Below, piece by piece: positions 12,521 through 24,559 of a DNA stretch of 64,000 bases. Under the pieces are notes generated by a model. It ran no database searches. It was not told the DNA's origin and saw nothing but the letters and a program-made list of their open reading frames with translations. Numbering within the stretch: the first letter of the stretch is position 1; each line of letters starts with the position of its first letter. The stretch comes from Larix kaempferi (taxonomy: Eukaryota > Streptophyta > Pinopsida > Pinales > Pinaceae): NCBI GenBank assembly GCA_027924585.1, contig BSBM01000361.1, positions 66,500,001 through 66,564,000 on the forward strand, given 5' to 3'. A program made the translations under genes and the position numbers.

Positions 12521-13762
12521 GTACCATCCTTGAAATGAGGGGCAGTGCACAAGAGGTTTCCCCTATGATAAATTACTTGAAGAAAAAACAATTAGGCTTC
12601 TATAGCTTAGTTGCAATCATTATAGATAGGTATAAAGAAACGCTCCTTTGATGTAACAAGAAAGAGTTCTAGTTCTTTCCTATGTGCTTAACATAGAGAG
12701 TATCTTCAAACTCACTTACCTCTAGCCTAATGGGCATTTTCATGAAAATGTTAATGAATTTTTTGATGGTCCGTCCTAGAATATGCCAAAGTTGGATCCA
12801 CCTTGCCAACAATGCATCCTTGTACCCTAAGGGGTAGCACTATATACGGACGACAACCATAAAGTCTTCTTATGTGACAATCGAAGGTCAGTTGCTAGTT
12901 GCACACTAATGGGCGTGGCTCTATCACCATGTGAGGGCCTAATCCTTCATGCAGAATTCAACAACCAGAATTATGTTGGCCTTTATCACATTCTATTGTG
13001 TCTTAAAATAAGCTTCAAGGCTATGCATCCAAGAGTCGAGCTTCTAGTGGTTGAGACTCAAGAGTACCATCAATCTTAGGCATTTAGTTTCTAGCTTGAA
13101 GGTTTGCTAAAAAATGGGAACTACTCATAAATATTTGGTCGAGATTGAGACTATTGTTGGGCCTACTATTGAGTGGTAATGAGTTGTTCCAAAATACTCA
13201 TCATATCCTACATCATTTTTCCTGAAATGCATGTTGTTGTTGTGCCTTCTATCATTGTTGAGTAACAAGGATTTTGAGCAAGGGACATTGGTGTTTCTGC
13301 ACTTCTTCGGTGAAGAATTGGGCAACGTTGGAGTCCTTAGTCTTCGGAGTCACTAGAGATTTTATAGGGAGCCATTGGAGAGAAGAAATGCTTGAACAAA
13401 TAGGTTTTTACAACTAGGAATAATGATCCACGGGTGACAAGTACAGATTGGTATGACCCTAATTGTTGATGTAGCAAGAGTGATCTAAGAATACTTTTCA
13501 AAGGGGAAAATATAAGAAATTAAAAAAATGAAGGATCGAAATTGGTACACTCATTGTACTTTTAAGAGCCATCACCCCTTCATCCCCCACTGGGGGAGAC
13601 ATTTGATTTACAACCATGGTCTCACAACTTGAAAGGAAATCACCTTATGGAGGTCCCAATTCATTACTATGTTTAACGCTTGAGGAGAGCTTGTGAGACT
13701 CTGGGTAGAAAGATAATATTAATAGAGAACAAAATGGTTAAGCTATTGAGAAGCCCTATAAC
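12521..13762. other. Unassigned, no gene seen
   Basis: About 1.2 kb between unit C and the second MITE. Short minus-strand open frames exist, but I recognise no motif. Its position suggests old retrotransposon body, which is inference only. Confidence 0.4.
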
Positions 13763-13770
13763 CTTGAGGG

Positions 13771-14867
13771 CAATGTTTTAAACCTCAGACTCGAACTCGG
13801 AATCGGCCGAGGATCAATTCAGACTCGGACTCGGACTCGACAATGAATCAGTAATGACTCGGCCAATTTGAATTTAATGACTCGGTTCACTAAAAAACAA
13901 AAAAATATTTAAATTTTAAAGAAAAAATTATTTTAAAGATTCTAATCCATGATTCCAAAGCATTAGAGACAAAATATTTAAAGTCTGCAAATGTATATAC
14001 TATATACCATATAAGGGTGAACATATCAAAATGGCACGAAGTGTACTGTGCAATACATATCTGGAAGATTGGAACAAAATGAAAATACATAATCAAAGAA
14101 GGCCTAAATGGCCTGTAGAGTGGCATAATTCACTAATTTATTTTATTGATTCTTTCCATATTCAATATAGTTATTATTTTACCATCTGCTAAATTGCTAA
14201 TTCAGATATAACCAAAGCCTCAAAGGCATATACAAACTTCGCTGATTAAAGTAGACAAATATCATGAGTTGAAAATCCAAATTCCATACTTATCATTCCA
14301 AGTTCTAACCATAAACAATTTCCTTCTAGTATCTCACAATTACAAGAAATATCAACAAAATGGCAACGAATGGGCCTCAACACTGCTTAACCCACTCACA
14401 ATGGGAGAGCAACTCCAGTTTAGAAAGAATAGCACAGTAACAAGATCTGTAAACTACTTATAATACAAGAATTACCATAGTCCTAAATGACCATTAGCCG
14501 AAATCGTCAGCAGGTTAAGAGACAAGAATAGGCATAGTCCTAACTCACATGCAGGACATATTTGAAGTTCAGAAGTTCAGGACTTAATTAAAAAAAATAA
14601 AAATTTAGTGTTTTTAACTCCATGCATCAACTTGGATCGACTCAGGCGAGTCATCTCATAACTCGGGCGAGTTGATCGGTTCGGTGTCGAAGCGGCCAAG
14701 TTGGGCACCGACTCGGCCGGTTCGGTATCGAAGCGGCCAAGTTGGGCACCGACTCGGCTGGTTCGATACCGAACCGGCCACCCGAGCCGATTTACAGGCC
14801 GAGTCAGCTCGGCTTGAGGTCAACTCGGCCGACTCAGACTCGGACTCGGCCGAGTTTTAAAACTATG
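13771..14867. mobile_element. hAT-type non-autonomous element, 1097 bp, perfect 8-bp TSD
   Basis: The left end is CAATGTTTTAAACCTCAGACTC. The right end, reverse-complemented, is CATAGTTTTAAAACTCGG, so the terminal inverted repeats pair over about 20 bp with mismatches. CTTGAGGG flanks it on both sides (13763-13770 and 14868-14875), an exact 8-bp duplication. Both subterminal regions are built from CTCGG/CCGAG hexamer-like repeats, a common arrangement for transposase-binding sites in hAT elements. The interior is AT-rich and non-coding. Confidence 0.92.
14678..14780 (+). repeat. 41-bp tandem repeat, 2.5 copies
   Basis: Units start at 14678, 14719 and 14760, each beginning GGTTCG. The first two run through CGAAGCGGCCAAGTTGGGC and differ at two positions. 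They lie in the GC-rich right subterminal part of the hAT MITE. Confidence 0.9.
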
Positions 14868-14875
14868 CTTGAGGG

Positions 14876-15920
14876 TCAAATACCGATTGATATGACTACA
14901 AAATTATCAATTGAAAGATACTTACATACAAGTAAAAAACTAAGAGTACACATATGCAAATATTAGAGAAGAAGATTAATGAAATTGTACACATGTTCCG
15001 CACTCATTTGTATTAACTATATATACAGTAAAACAACTTGGAGGTAGACTGACCAAAGTGTACTAAAGCACAAAAATAGATATAGTAAAATTATGATACA
15101 CATTTACTACACCAAGTCTCATCACTCGGTGACATGTGAAAATTGTAACATTTAGATGATGTGGTTTGCAGTTAGGTGGTTAAATCACCTTAACAACTTA
15201 GGGACGTTGTAAATTGTAATGTGAAGTGATGTGTGTGATAGGCGTATCACTGCAGAATTAATAACGAAAAAATATTCTTCATTTTCTGTCCACCATTGTC
15301 TATGTGAATGTGTGCACTTTTAATACTTCTACAACTCTTGTACCAATCTCAACACAACCTTCTTTTGGCCCACAAGAGACTCTAGCCAAAAACAACCTTA
15401 AGATTAGAGACCTCGTATTTAATCAATATGGAATTACTATATAGAGATAGGAACACACACCTGAAAAACACTCCTTGTTGGGGTTTTTCTTGACCTTGAA
15501 TGTGAGAAATAGATACTAATAGCTTAGGTTCCTATCTTGTATACTAATTGTAGAGAACAGTTAGAAACCAAATTATTATTTTCTTTCCATTTCTTTCATG
15601 TTGTGTAAAGATGCCTGAACAACTCCCTTGTCTTTGGTTATGTATCTATTACTTCTATTGTCCCATTAATCATTCGTGGCTATAGGTGGAAATTAAGATT
15701 TATTGACATCCTTGACATATATTTAAAAAATTAATTATAAAAATTGGCTAGTCAGTACCTTTTGCTAGTCCCTAAAGAAGACTTCTTTCCAAACGGAGAA
15801 GCAAGGTCAATCCTATTCTATTTATTGATTTTTAGAAAAAGGACTGCATGATAATGAATTCCGCTGCCTCTAGAAAAATGACAGAGCCTAGTACAACGAC
15901 TATAAGTCAACAAAGAACCA
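14876..15920. other. No gene recognised
   Basis: AT-rich DNA between the MITE and the START exons. Downstream exons of the START gene could lie here (it is transcribed leftwards), but I could not identify any. Confidence 0.4.
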
Positions 15921-15926
15921 CCACAC

Positions 15927-16210
15927 CTTGTCAGATACTTTGGGTCATATGCTCCATACACAATATCTCTATGTCCATCCAATCGTTCGACCAGCTCTAG
16001 GTCACTAGTCAATATGTCCCATCTGCAAAAACAGAGTTTCTCAGAACACATGCATACACACATAATGAAATCCTTGAGTGGGCTTCATGCTTGCTTAAAA
16101 ATAACTTACTCATATCTCTGTGACTTTTCAAGACTGAAGACCATCTCAAACACAGCATCTGGACTAGCATCTACAATGCCAACAGACTTCATGAGCAGAA
16201 CTTTATCCCC
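15927..16210 (-). CDS. Two exons of a START-domain protein (EDR2-like), partial gene
   Basis: On the minus strand, exon 16110-16210 (101 nt) is preceded by a ..TGCATGCAG acceptor and ends at a GTAAGT donor. After an 87-bp intron, exon 15927-16022 (96 nt) starts after TTTTTGCAG and ends before GTGTGG. The phase matches exactly (GA|A TGG), giving 65 residues. The joined reading has VGIVDASPDAVFEMVFSLEK and then QRYEWDILTSDLELVERLDG, with HRDIVYGAYDPKYLT after it. The R-Y-E-W-D block, the V-D/E-x-L-D-G-H block and Y-D-P-K-Y-L fit plant START proteins related to ENHANCED DISEASE RESISTANCE 2, which bind lipids and carry PH and DUF1336 domains elsewhere. There are no stops or frameshifts. The other exons are not visible, so this is either part of a gene with very long introns or a captured or orphaned fragment. 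The assignment rests on motif memory. Confidence 0.68.
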
Positions 16211-16329
16211 CTGCATGCACAGATTCTTTCATCATCAATTAGTAAACTTGCAAATCCACATAAAAGATGCAGTTTCATATCAAAAATTTCATAAATAAGG
16301 CCAAAGATTATGCAAAGACATTCAAAAAT

Positions 16330-17800
16330 GCCAGGAGAATTATTAGGGTTAAAAGGCAGCAAGAGCTTGGTGGATTATATACGGTTTAGCAAATCAATGA
16401 TAGGTGGCTTGCTGACTTTTGAGATGATACATTGAAACACCACCCACCTTCTACAGAACTTTGAACCTAAGGAACATCTTGGAAACTGTGACCGGAAAAG
16501 GCTGGATAAAGGCCAAATACCATTGGTTCCCAGAATTAAATCTCCAATTTAGCACATCTCACAAAAACCCAGTGAAGATCTGCCAGCTCAAATACCTCAA
16601 GAGGTGAAGGAACCTTCATCTCAAAAATTGCAACAAAGGAACATATCATATAGGAAAATTCAGGAAACGCTCAGATGGTTCAGTAAAGGCAAAGAATACT
16701 TTTAGGTAAAGGAGGGCTACTTCTTAGATCTTAAAGAGGAACAACATCTTGTAAAAGATTTATGGCAGGGTATCTGATCAACCCCTTAATTTCCCCTGCC
16801 TTTTGGTGGCTGGCAACAAGCAATAAAAATTCTTATGTAGCTAGCAAGGAGGGAAGGAGAATTTCAAAGTTCCTCAAAATGTGAGGGTTGTCAAGTAGCG
16901 GAACAGAGAACTCAACATATTTTCCTGGAATGCAAACTGGCAAAGAAGGTCCAGGACCTCTGGGCCAGTTATATGAACAACTCAAAAACTCGGCATTGTT
17001 GGTGGGCTCTTTCAAGATTGGACTAACCCTTTTTCGTTTTGAATCCTCTAGCAGATATGGGAGATCAGCATAGATTTAATCCTATGGCATATTTGTAAAA
17101 CTAAAACTACAAAAACAATTGAAGACAAGGACCTCAATGCATACCAATTCTAGAGTAAGGTAAAGAAATCAATCAAGAAACCTACAAAAAAAACAAAAAA
17201 GAGGAAAACTTCAAAAACATCACAATAGATGATCAACAAATATTATGGACCTGGAGCTCTTCCACAGTCCTACCGTCAATCCTTTCAATAAAGGGCAGCC
17301 CTTGGGAGGGATCCAAACTCCTTTCAGACTTAAAGCCCACTGAATTCAGGATGGATCAAAGTAAACTTTGATGGGGCCACTCGTCAATGGAGCTAGCTGC
17401 TAGAGCAGTGGTATAACACAGCAGAAATTTGCAAACCTTGAAATCACCAGAGTAGAAAATGAGGGAATCAAACCAAGAATGAAACTCTATTGAGGACATC
17501 ATCACAAGGTCATATTCGAAGCAAAGTCAAAACTTATTTTAGACTTCCTGAATAATTACAACAAGGATCCAGCATGAATCTTAGCCGGCCACCTGGACTG
17601 GATGGTTGAGGCTGCTAAAAGTATCACAGAAGTCAAATTCTGCCACAATAGAAGGAAATTTAATAGGCTGACGAATTACATGGAAAAACTTGTCATTGAC
17701 AAAGGGGTCCCCTTCCTTAGTATTAAATCCCTCCCACCCCCACTGAAGCTTGGGGAAAGCAGAGATTCGAAGTCAATTATAAAAGTATTTTAATTAAGGA
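16330..17800 (+). pseudogene. LINE (L1-type) ORF2 3' relic with RNase H
   Basis: Successive plus-strand pieces match the end of a plant LINE ORF2. Near 16795 is an FWWLATSNK stretch like the post-RT FGWL.. region. At 16889 comes a zf-RVT-like block, CQVAEQRTQHIFLECKLAKK followed by VQDLW. At 17349-17378 is the RNase H opening GWIKVNFDGA, with the first catalytic Asp at 17370. Near 17570-17690 the RNase H tail appears (ILAGHLDWM then VKFCHNRRKFNRL). Several frameshifts and stops separate them. Reverse transcriptase proper is not recognisable, consistent with 5' truncation. No poly-A tail or target duplication was identified. It lies upstream of the START exons and on the opposite strand. Confidence 0.75.
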
Positions 17801-18146
17801 TGGACAGGTTAATTAATATTATTAAAGGGACCACCCCATCATACAATCCTCTCTCTGGAATTTTTTTAATTAGAGGTTGCCCCAACTGTCATTTGAAGGC
17901 AATTCACCTCACACAAGAAATCGCAGACCTTAGTGGTAGGGAATCCGCAAGGGTTGCGAAGGAGTAAGTTGGTGGTTCAGAAAATTGATTTTAGGCAATG
18001 GATGGGGCTCAAAATAACACAGGCCTTCATCAGTTTCCACTCTTTGGCAAGATTATGCATGAATATCTGTCCCAACAAAACTCTTCAAATGGGCCTCACA
18101 AGGTTTCAAAGTGGGCATTTCAATGAAATTGAACTTCTGGAACTGA

Positions 18147-18328
18147 ATCTAGTAATTACCAGCAGTTGTCTGCTACAACTATGTTCAGGAGTAAGAACTA
18201 GAAAGTACGAGTCTATCGAGGAAAAGGCATGGAAGAAATCTAGTAATTACCAGCAGTTGTCTGCTACAACCATGTTCAGGAGTAAGAACTAGAAAGTATG
18301 AGTCTATCGAGGAAAAGGCATGGAAGAA
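18147..18328 (+). repeat. 91-bp perfect-period tandem duplication
   Basis: Units 18147-18237 and 18238-18328 both begin ATCTAGTAATTACCAGCAG and end CATGGAAGAA. They differ at only about two positions (C/T transitions), so the duplication is recent relative to the surrounding relics. Confidence 0.93.
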
Positions 18329-18610
18329 GAGCACAAAGGAGGCAAAGCACTTGATACCCACCCAGAAGAGATAAGAAACAATGAATTCGTGGGAGAGCCA
18401 AGCAACATCAGCACAGAAGAAGAAATCTTCTACTGGAGGATTCAAGAAGTTGGGAAAGCCATGCTCCAAGAGGAGCCAAAATGGCAAAACCCAAAGAATA
18501 CCTACCCCCATCGAAGTATGTGCAAGATAGCAATTGCAATGAAGCAAGAGATTCATGAAATTTTTGCTAGAAGGCAAATGCAGCTCGAGGAGAACGGACA
18601 AATGAAATGA
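18320..18610 (+). other. Unrecognised open frame, 96 codons
   Basis: Starts ATGGAAGAAGAGCAC at the end of the 91-bp duplication. The product would be hydrophilic, rich in E, K and Q, with no motif I recognise. A longer minus-strand open frame overlaps it. It may be LINE- or gag-derived. There is no promoter or splice evidence, so it is listed only as a coding-like stretch. Confidence 0.25.
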
Positions 18611-18629
18611 GGACAGCATGGACATGTTG

Positions 18630-19850
18630 GCTCATGATATGTAGGATGTCCGCATGAACCTCAGGGTTTTGGACTTGGTAGTGGTGGATTGCATGGAATA
18701 TAGAAGACAACAGTGCAATAGAATAAGTGGGAAATTGCTTGGACAGTGCTACCACATGAATATGCATGAGATCTTGAGTACTTGGACTAGTGTTAGCTGA
18801 TTCCCTGGTTTGATTAGACATCCTTGCCTTGGACGAGAGTTCTACATATTTTGGTGCATGTTTTACCATTGGAGAAGCACTTATTGGGTATTTTCACTTA
18901 TCCCAAGGCAAAGTTTGCATATTTGGAGGCCTCCTAGATCCTTTGGCACATTCAACTAGCAAGAGTTTAAACATGAGGAGCGCCCAATTTATGAGGAGGT
19001 ATTGAAGTGCTTAAAGCAAGTTTACAAAAACCGTGGGTGCGATCAGAATCGGCTGAAGAATCCGGTGCGGGTGCGGCACTCATCCTGAAAATAGGACTTG
19101 GGGATTCAGAACCCTAACCAGAATGTTTTTATAAATATATATTTTATATTTATATTTTTTAATGTATAATGAAAATTTAAAAACAAAAAAAATCTCAAAA
19201 TGAAATGTGATTCACAATTAATAAGCTATTCAATGATTCATATAACATCATACATCATGGATTCTAAAACCTAATTTTCAATGCTCATTGACCATTGTCA
19301 AATGTGAAATGATTCATAACATCAATTATCATAGTGATATCACAATATCAGTCATATGACTCATACCAATATATGATATATCAGTATATCACTTATCAAG
19401 TTATCAGATATGAATAATCATATTATCAAAAACAAAATACATCATAGATTCATATGCGTAACATACATCAATGATCACACAATCATGCATCATGATTCAT
19501 AACATCTTCTCATCTTTCTTGGTTACTGGTTCTGTTTCATTTAGATCTTGATTCAATAGTTATTTTAAGAGTATATCTAAATATTTGCAATCTAAAATCA
19601 TAAAGGGTTTAATTTGATAATCTAGATCTAGGTTGCTTATCTTCATTTTTTGCAAAATTTAAAGTGTAGATCTAAAAGAGCAAAATAGGAGAAAATTTGA
19701 AGTTTAATTTCTTATCAACCAAATCTAGTGCTAATCATTTACTTGCCATCTCTTGGAGAGGCAAGTACAAATCCTAGGAAGGAAAGCTTTCTAGTTTGCC
19801 TTACTTAATTAACTTTTGTCTTTCCTTCACTAATTTACTTAGGAATTTTT
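18630..19850. other. No gene; short GC-rich patch
   Basis: Mostly AT-rich. A GC-rich patch at about 19030-19085 (GGTGCGGGTGCGGCACTC) resembles the ends of the GC-rich MITEs elsewhere in the window, but no inverted end or target duplication was found. Confidence 0.35.
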
Positions 19851-19859
19851 TGTAGTGAT

Positions 19860-20900
19860 ATTGCAGTATTGCCAAAGACACTCTTAAAGTGTTTTTGGCC
19901 ATCTTTTAACCAAATAAGCTTGCTGTTTTTTTTATATTAGTGACCAGGTAGAAAGGTACGCTGGCAAAATTTGGAACTTTGGAACCATCAGCCTTGGACC
20001 AGCAGAATTTCTTCCTTTGGGTTAATTGTAACAAAAAATAAAGAAAAGCAAGCAGGCTACTCAACACCTGCCCCCATCCCACCAAGAGGGATCTGTGTCT
20101 TTTGTGGCTTGTTGCATTTTCGTCTTTTTTTTTGTTTAGATTAGTTATCTCTTTTAAGCAATAAATAAAAACAACACAAGCACACAATCTGTCCTTAAAG
20201 GGTTGTATAGATTAGTTTACTTTATTTTTTGCTTTGTCATTTACTTCAAAATAAGCTCTAAAATTTGCACCCTTGCTTTCCCGAAGCACTGCACCAATCA
20301 TTGGTGTGTGGAAAAGAGATTCTTGGGTTTTAGATTAGTTAATCAACTCATCCATAAAACTAACAAAATTTACCAAGGCTTATAGTTCCAAGTATACTCT
20401 TGACCGTTGCAGCTAAGTCTAAACAGTTGGCCAATCAAAAAGGGACTTGAGTGACTAGTGTAATAGGGCAATCATACAAAAACTCAATCTTTAGAACTCG
20501 GGAGGTCGATTGAAGCTAACTACAGAGTCAGTCGGCTACTATAAGCAGGTTATGCCTCATCCAGTTGAACCCTTTGTGTAGTTGTCACTACGCTTAGTTT
20601 GAAGGAGCGAGTCAGAGTTGGTCCAAACAAAGAATTCACCCACTCCTTTAATCACTCATCATTAATAAGTTAAAACTAACAAACAAGACATCGGCAGCAT
20701 CCCCAACACAGTAACTATTTATACATTTTTTGGCACTAGTCTACTTACACAATTTTTTAAGGTTTAAATCAAATCTACCAATATGTCGTGAATGCTTCTT
20801 TCAATTTACAATGCTGCTCATTTAAATTTATCTGTAGATGCTTTCTTATTTCAGTAACTTTATCCATCCATCTTTTAACTCCTAGAACTTTTTTTTCCTT
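19860..20900 (+). repeat. Diverged LTR-type repeat, family E copy 1
   Basis: Collinear with 53270-54850: AAAAGCAAGCAGGCTAC at about 20044 against AAAAGCAAGTGGGCTAC near 53466; CTTTCCCGAAG at 20275 against CTTTCCCGAG at about 53670; and CATCATTAATAAGTTAAAAC near 20660 against CATCATTAATAAATTAAAAC near 54295. The order and orientation are the same with heavy divergence. No protein is encoded. Confidence 0.6.
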
Positions 20901-20939
20901 TTGTAGTGTAAAAGACGTAGATTTACTTTTATAGGGACC

Positions 20940-22950
20940 ACCCCCCTTGGCTTCGCTAGGGGTAGCCTAGACGGTGGAATCGAGTAATCACGTGACAACA
21001 CTTGACTCAGACTTGTCCCCAAGGACACACCATGCGACTGGAAGGTTTCCTGTCGTGTTCCCCCAGGTGTGTATTAGGCGGAAACAAACCCATAAGTGCT
21101 CCAATTTCTCTCTATTGCTGACGAGCTACAAATCTGTGAATGAACCCTAGATACAAGGGTTTGTAACTCTAGAGTTTGAGCAAGCAAGTCGGCACGATAT
21201 TGCAAGGGTGGCACAACCAACTCACGGTTTATTTAACTTTTAAAAGAATAAACAAATATTTAAATACAATGCAAGCCGGCACGATATTGCAAGGGTGGCA
21301 CAGCCAACTCACTTGCAAGGTGTGGACAAATAAATTAAAGAAAAAATAGCTTGAAACATAAGCAAATTTACTAGCCAGCACGAATTTGCATGGATGGGCA
21401 AAGCCACTTCACATGCAAGGTGTGGGAAAACAATATTACCGAATGCAAATAAGAAATAAACTAATTCCTATCCCTTTCAACAATTGCTATGCAAGGGTGG
21501 CAAAGCCAACTCACTTTTAAGCAATGGATGGCAAAAAATAACTTAAGGAAATAAAATGTTATCCTAGCCACACAACTCTCTTCCTAATGAAGAGGAGGGG
21601 CAAGCAATCTAACAAAATATAAATAACGCATACAACTAACACTAGCCCCTCTACACTTGCAATGCAAAAGTGGGAAAGCCCAACTTCTTATGCATGCAAG
21701 GGATGGCTGAAAATTAAAAGAGCTTTTACTAGAAATAAATGAATAAGGAACCAAGCCCAAGAGACTTTCTTGGGCTTGTTACAACAAGAAAGTTTTCAGC
21801 CTTTGAAATATAAGAATATGGAGGTCAAGAACAAGAAATTTGACCATTTTTTGGCAAGGAAGTTGAAGTGGCAACTCTTGGGTGATCTTTGAACTTATTT
21901 GTGACCAAATTTGGGCATTCCCTCCCCCTGTAACATCATAGGCCTGCACAAAACAACAAGCTAATCTTTTGCAAATATGATGGAAATAAGTATGAAATCA
22001 CTTTAAAAAATTTGACATAAATTTCTGCAACTTCTAAATGAAATGTAGCATGTAGAGAACTGAAAATGATGATTTTTTAGAGCGAAATAAGTAAAAATCT
22101 GCAAAAAGAAATAGTTAGTTAGAAGTAGCCAAGTTCTTCAATAGTTGTTTAGACAATGGGGTATCCCTCCTGGGAATCCCACTCTCCAAGCTTGAGTAAC
22201 CTGTAACAAAACTAACTTCAAATGCACAAGGGGTGAGAGATCAAACAAATAAATGAGAAATCATGTATTCAAACTAGAAGCCCATGAAATTCTCAAATGC
22301 TAAGAAGATAACCCACATAACATGTAACAATAATATTACAATATTATTCTCAAGCAAAACAATTTGTTTGAGATCCACAAATGCAAAAATGAAACTACAA
22401 TGCTACCTCACATAAAGCCAAGAACCGAATTTCCTGCAAAGATTTCTCTTCATTCACATCAAAAGCTGGAAATTACAATGGCTCACTTCTTTGGACAAGA
22501 ATGGGAGCAAAAGAGCAAGAAAGAATGAAAGAATGCAAGAACATGAATGATTGTAACCAAAAAGAGGAGGAGGAGCCTCCTTAAATAGGAAAAGAGAGAG
22601 GAGAGAATTCCTTTGCAGGAGTGACATTTGTCACTTGGAGAGAAAGGGGGTCCATGAAGGGGGGTGCACTTCCTTGGGTTAAAAATAACAAACAATGGGG
22701 GGGGAAGCCCCCACCCATGTTTTATATTTCATTGATAGGCCAAGGGGAAGGAATCATGAAGGTGGGACCCTCCCTTTTGATTTATTTCAATTTTTCTCAT
22801 TTCCCATGGTGAGAGAGGGTTTCCCCTTAGTTTGGCAACTTCAAACTCTTAAAACTTTACATGGGGGGGGGCATTTTTGCCTCTAATATCACTCTAGGTA
22901 CATAATATAACATTTGGAAACTTAATTTCCTCTCACCAAGTGACTTTAGT
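20940..22950 (-). mobile_element. Minus-strand LTR-like segment with degenerate repeats
   Basis: Between 21180 and 21730 a degenerate unit recurs about five times: TGCAAGGGTGGCA-A-CCAACTCAC, often followed by GCAAGGTGTGG. The reverse complement of the same unit recurs at 55050-55500 on the plus strand. Near 22579-22589 the minus strand reads CCTATTTAAGG with a run of CTC/CTT downstream, a plausible LTR core promoter. Ends and target duplications were not found. Confidence 0.45.
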
Positions 22951-23952
22951 CACTTTACAAAATTTTGTCATTCTAATTAGTGGCCAATTTTCCTGATTTC
23001 CTTGATTGACTTAGGAAAATACATCAAAAACTTTATCAAAACTCAACGGAATGACTTCAAACTTGGTCCAAGGGTGTAGGGGGTCTCTTGCCATTGATTT
23101 TGAGTACCCATACCCCTATTTATGGGCATTAAGTGCCACTTAACCCTCTTTTACATTACAACATTTTATGTTAAGGGACATTTTTTTATTACCAAAAATT
23201 AAAAAACCCTAAGTAAAACTTAATGAAATTCCACAAGACTTTAAATAATGTTTAGCATGGTAATATAGAACATTCCTAGGCCCCAATCACCCCATGGACT
23301 CGATCATTAGAATGTCTTTCACCACTTTTGAGGTATTTTTGAGTGAAAAACTCAGATAATTAAAATCACTAAAAACGATTTTTAATTATCCAAAGGAAAA
23401 AACACTCGATGAAAGGACTTCCCTAATGATAAAGTCTTAGGCAACTAAGTTATACAAAAAATTGACCCTCATGCTGACATATCATTACAAAATCCCCTGC
23501 AAGGGTGCGGAAATTTCATGAAGAAAAGATAAGAAGAAGAGTTGCCTCACTTGAAAAACTTCATTAGGTACTTATTTCTCATCTTCAAGGCACATGGTAC
23601 ATGTGCATGGTACATGGTTGTCCACATAGTTGGCTTGGTGGTCAAAACTTCCATAAATAAGAATCAATAGGGTGTGTTCGTAGTATAGGTCGAGGTACTT
23701 ATTGTTGTTCATTTATTTGATGATCATTGCCCAGAATGTACCGATTGACAAGAGCCAGAGGCCATTGGTGGTGTTTAGTGAAACATTAAACACTGGAAAA
23801 TAGTCACACCTACTAGAACAATGACATAGCCATAAATTATAATTATAAATTATGTTATTTTGATTTTATTATCTTATAATTTTCAGTTTTCCTAATTTTA
23901 TAGAAAAAAAGAGGGCCCTGTGCTAGCAAGTGTGACCATCTTGTGTGTGCCC
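22951..23952. other. No gene recognised
   Basis: AT-rich sequence without transposon ends, motifs or convincing open frames. The 9-bp motif TGGTACATG recurs near 23590-23615. Confidence 0.4.
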
Positions 23953-24075
23953 TGTTGGCATACACAACAGGCCTGTGTATGCCAACAAGCATAGACAAGA
24001 ATAAATATATCTCTGTGTATGCTTGTTGGCATACACAGGGAAACAATGTTGTGTCTGCTAACAAGCATACACATC
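23953..24075. repeat. Hairpin-forming minisatellite (TTGGCATACACA)
   Basis: Arms TGTTGGCATACACA (23953-23966) and TGTGTATGCCAACA (23974-23987) pair perfectly over 14 bp with a 7-nt loop. A second perfect hairpin, CTGTGTATGC / GCATACACAG, lies at 24013-24022 and 24029-24038. Further partial copies run to 24075. The same 12-bp motif therefore alternates in orientation across about 120 bp. Confidence 0.88.
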
Positions 24076-24559
24076 ACACACATTCCCCAGATGCCACGTC
24101 ACAAATGGGCCAAACATGAACAATCAAACAAGTTTTAAGTTTAACAAATAAAATAAAAATTAATAAACTAAAGTCTAATTTACAAAATGGAGGGAGCTTA
24201 CCTGTAAGTTGGATTATTTCTAAACACCTCCACAAACCCTTGCTCGAACAATGCTCCTCTCACTACTGCTCACTGTGCTCAGTCGTTGCTCCTCACTGCT
24301 AGTGCTCAGTCGCTACTTCGCCCTTACTCGGTGGCTTCTTGGTCACAATGGGGTCAACTTTCTCTCTCAACAAGATAGTGGGGGGTTGTGATACTTCTCT
24401 TGTGATACTTCAATTGGAATGAATTCCTAAATTTAAAAAATTGTTTCCTCCAACTAGAAAAGAATTCGAATAGGGAGGATCTGTTTCCAAAAATTGGAAT
24501 CAAATCAGGAAAAAAATTTGCATTTTTTTTTAAATCCAATACGGTGTTAAGATATAAGG

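Noticed and set aside
18185-18625. 146-codon minus-strand open frame
   Set aside because: It spans part of the recent 91-bp tandem duplication and has no motif or promoter. It is not supported as a gene.
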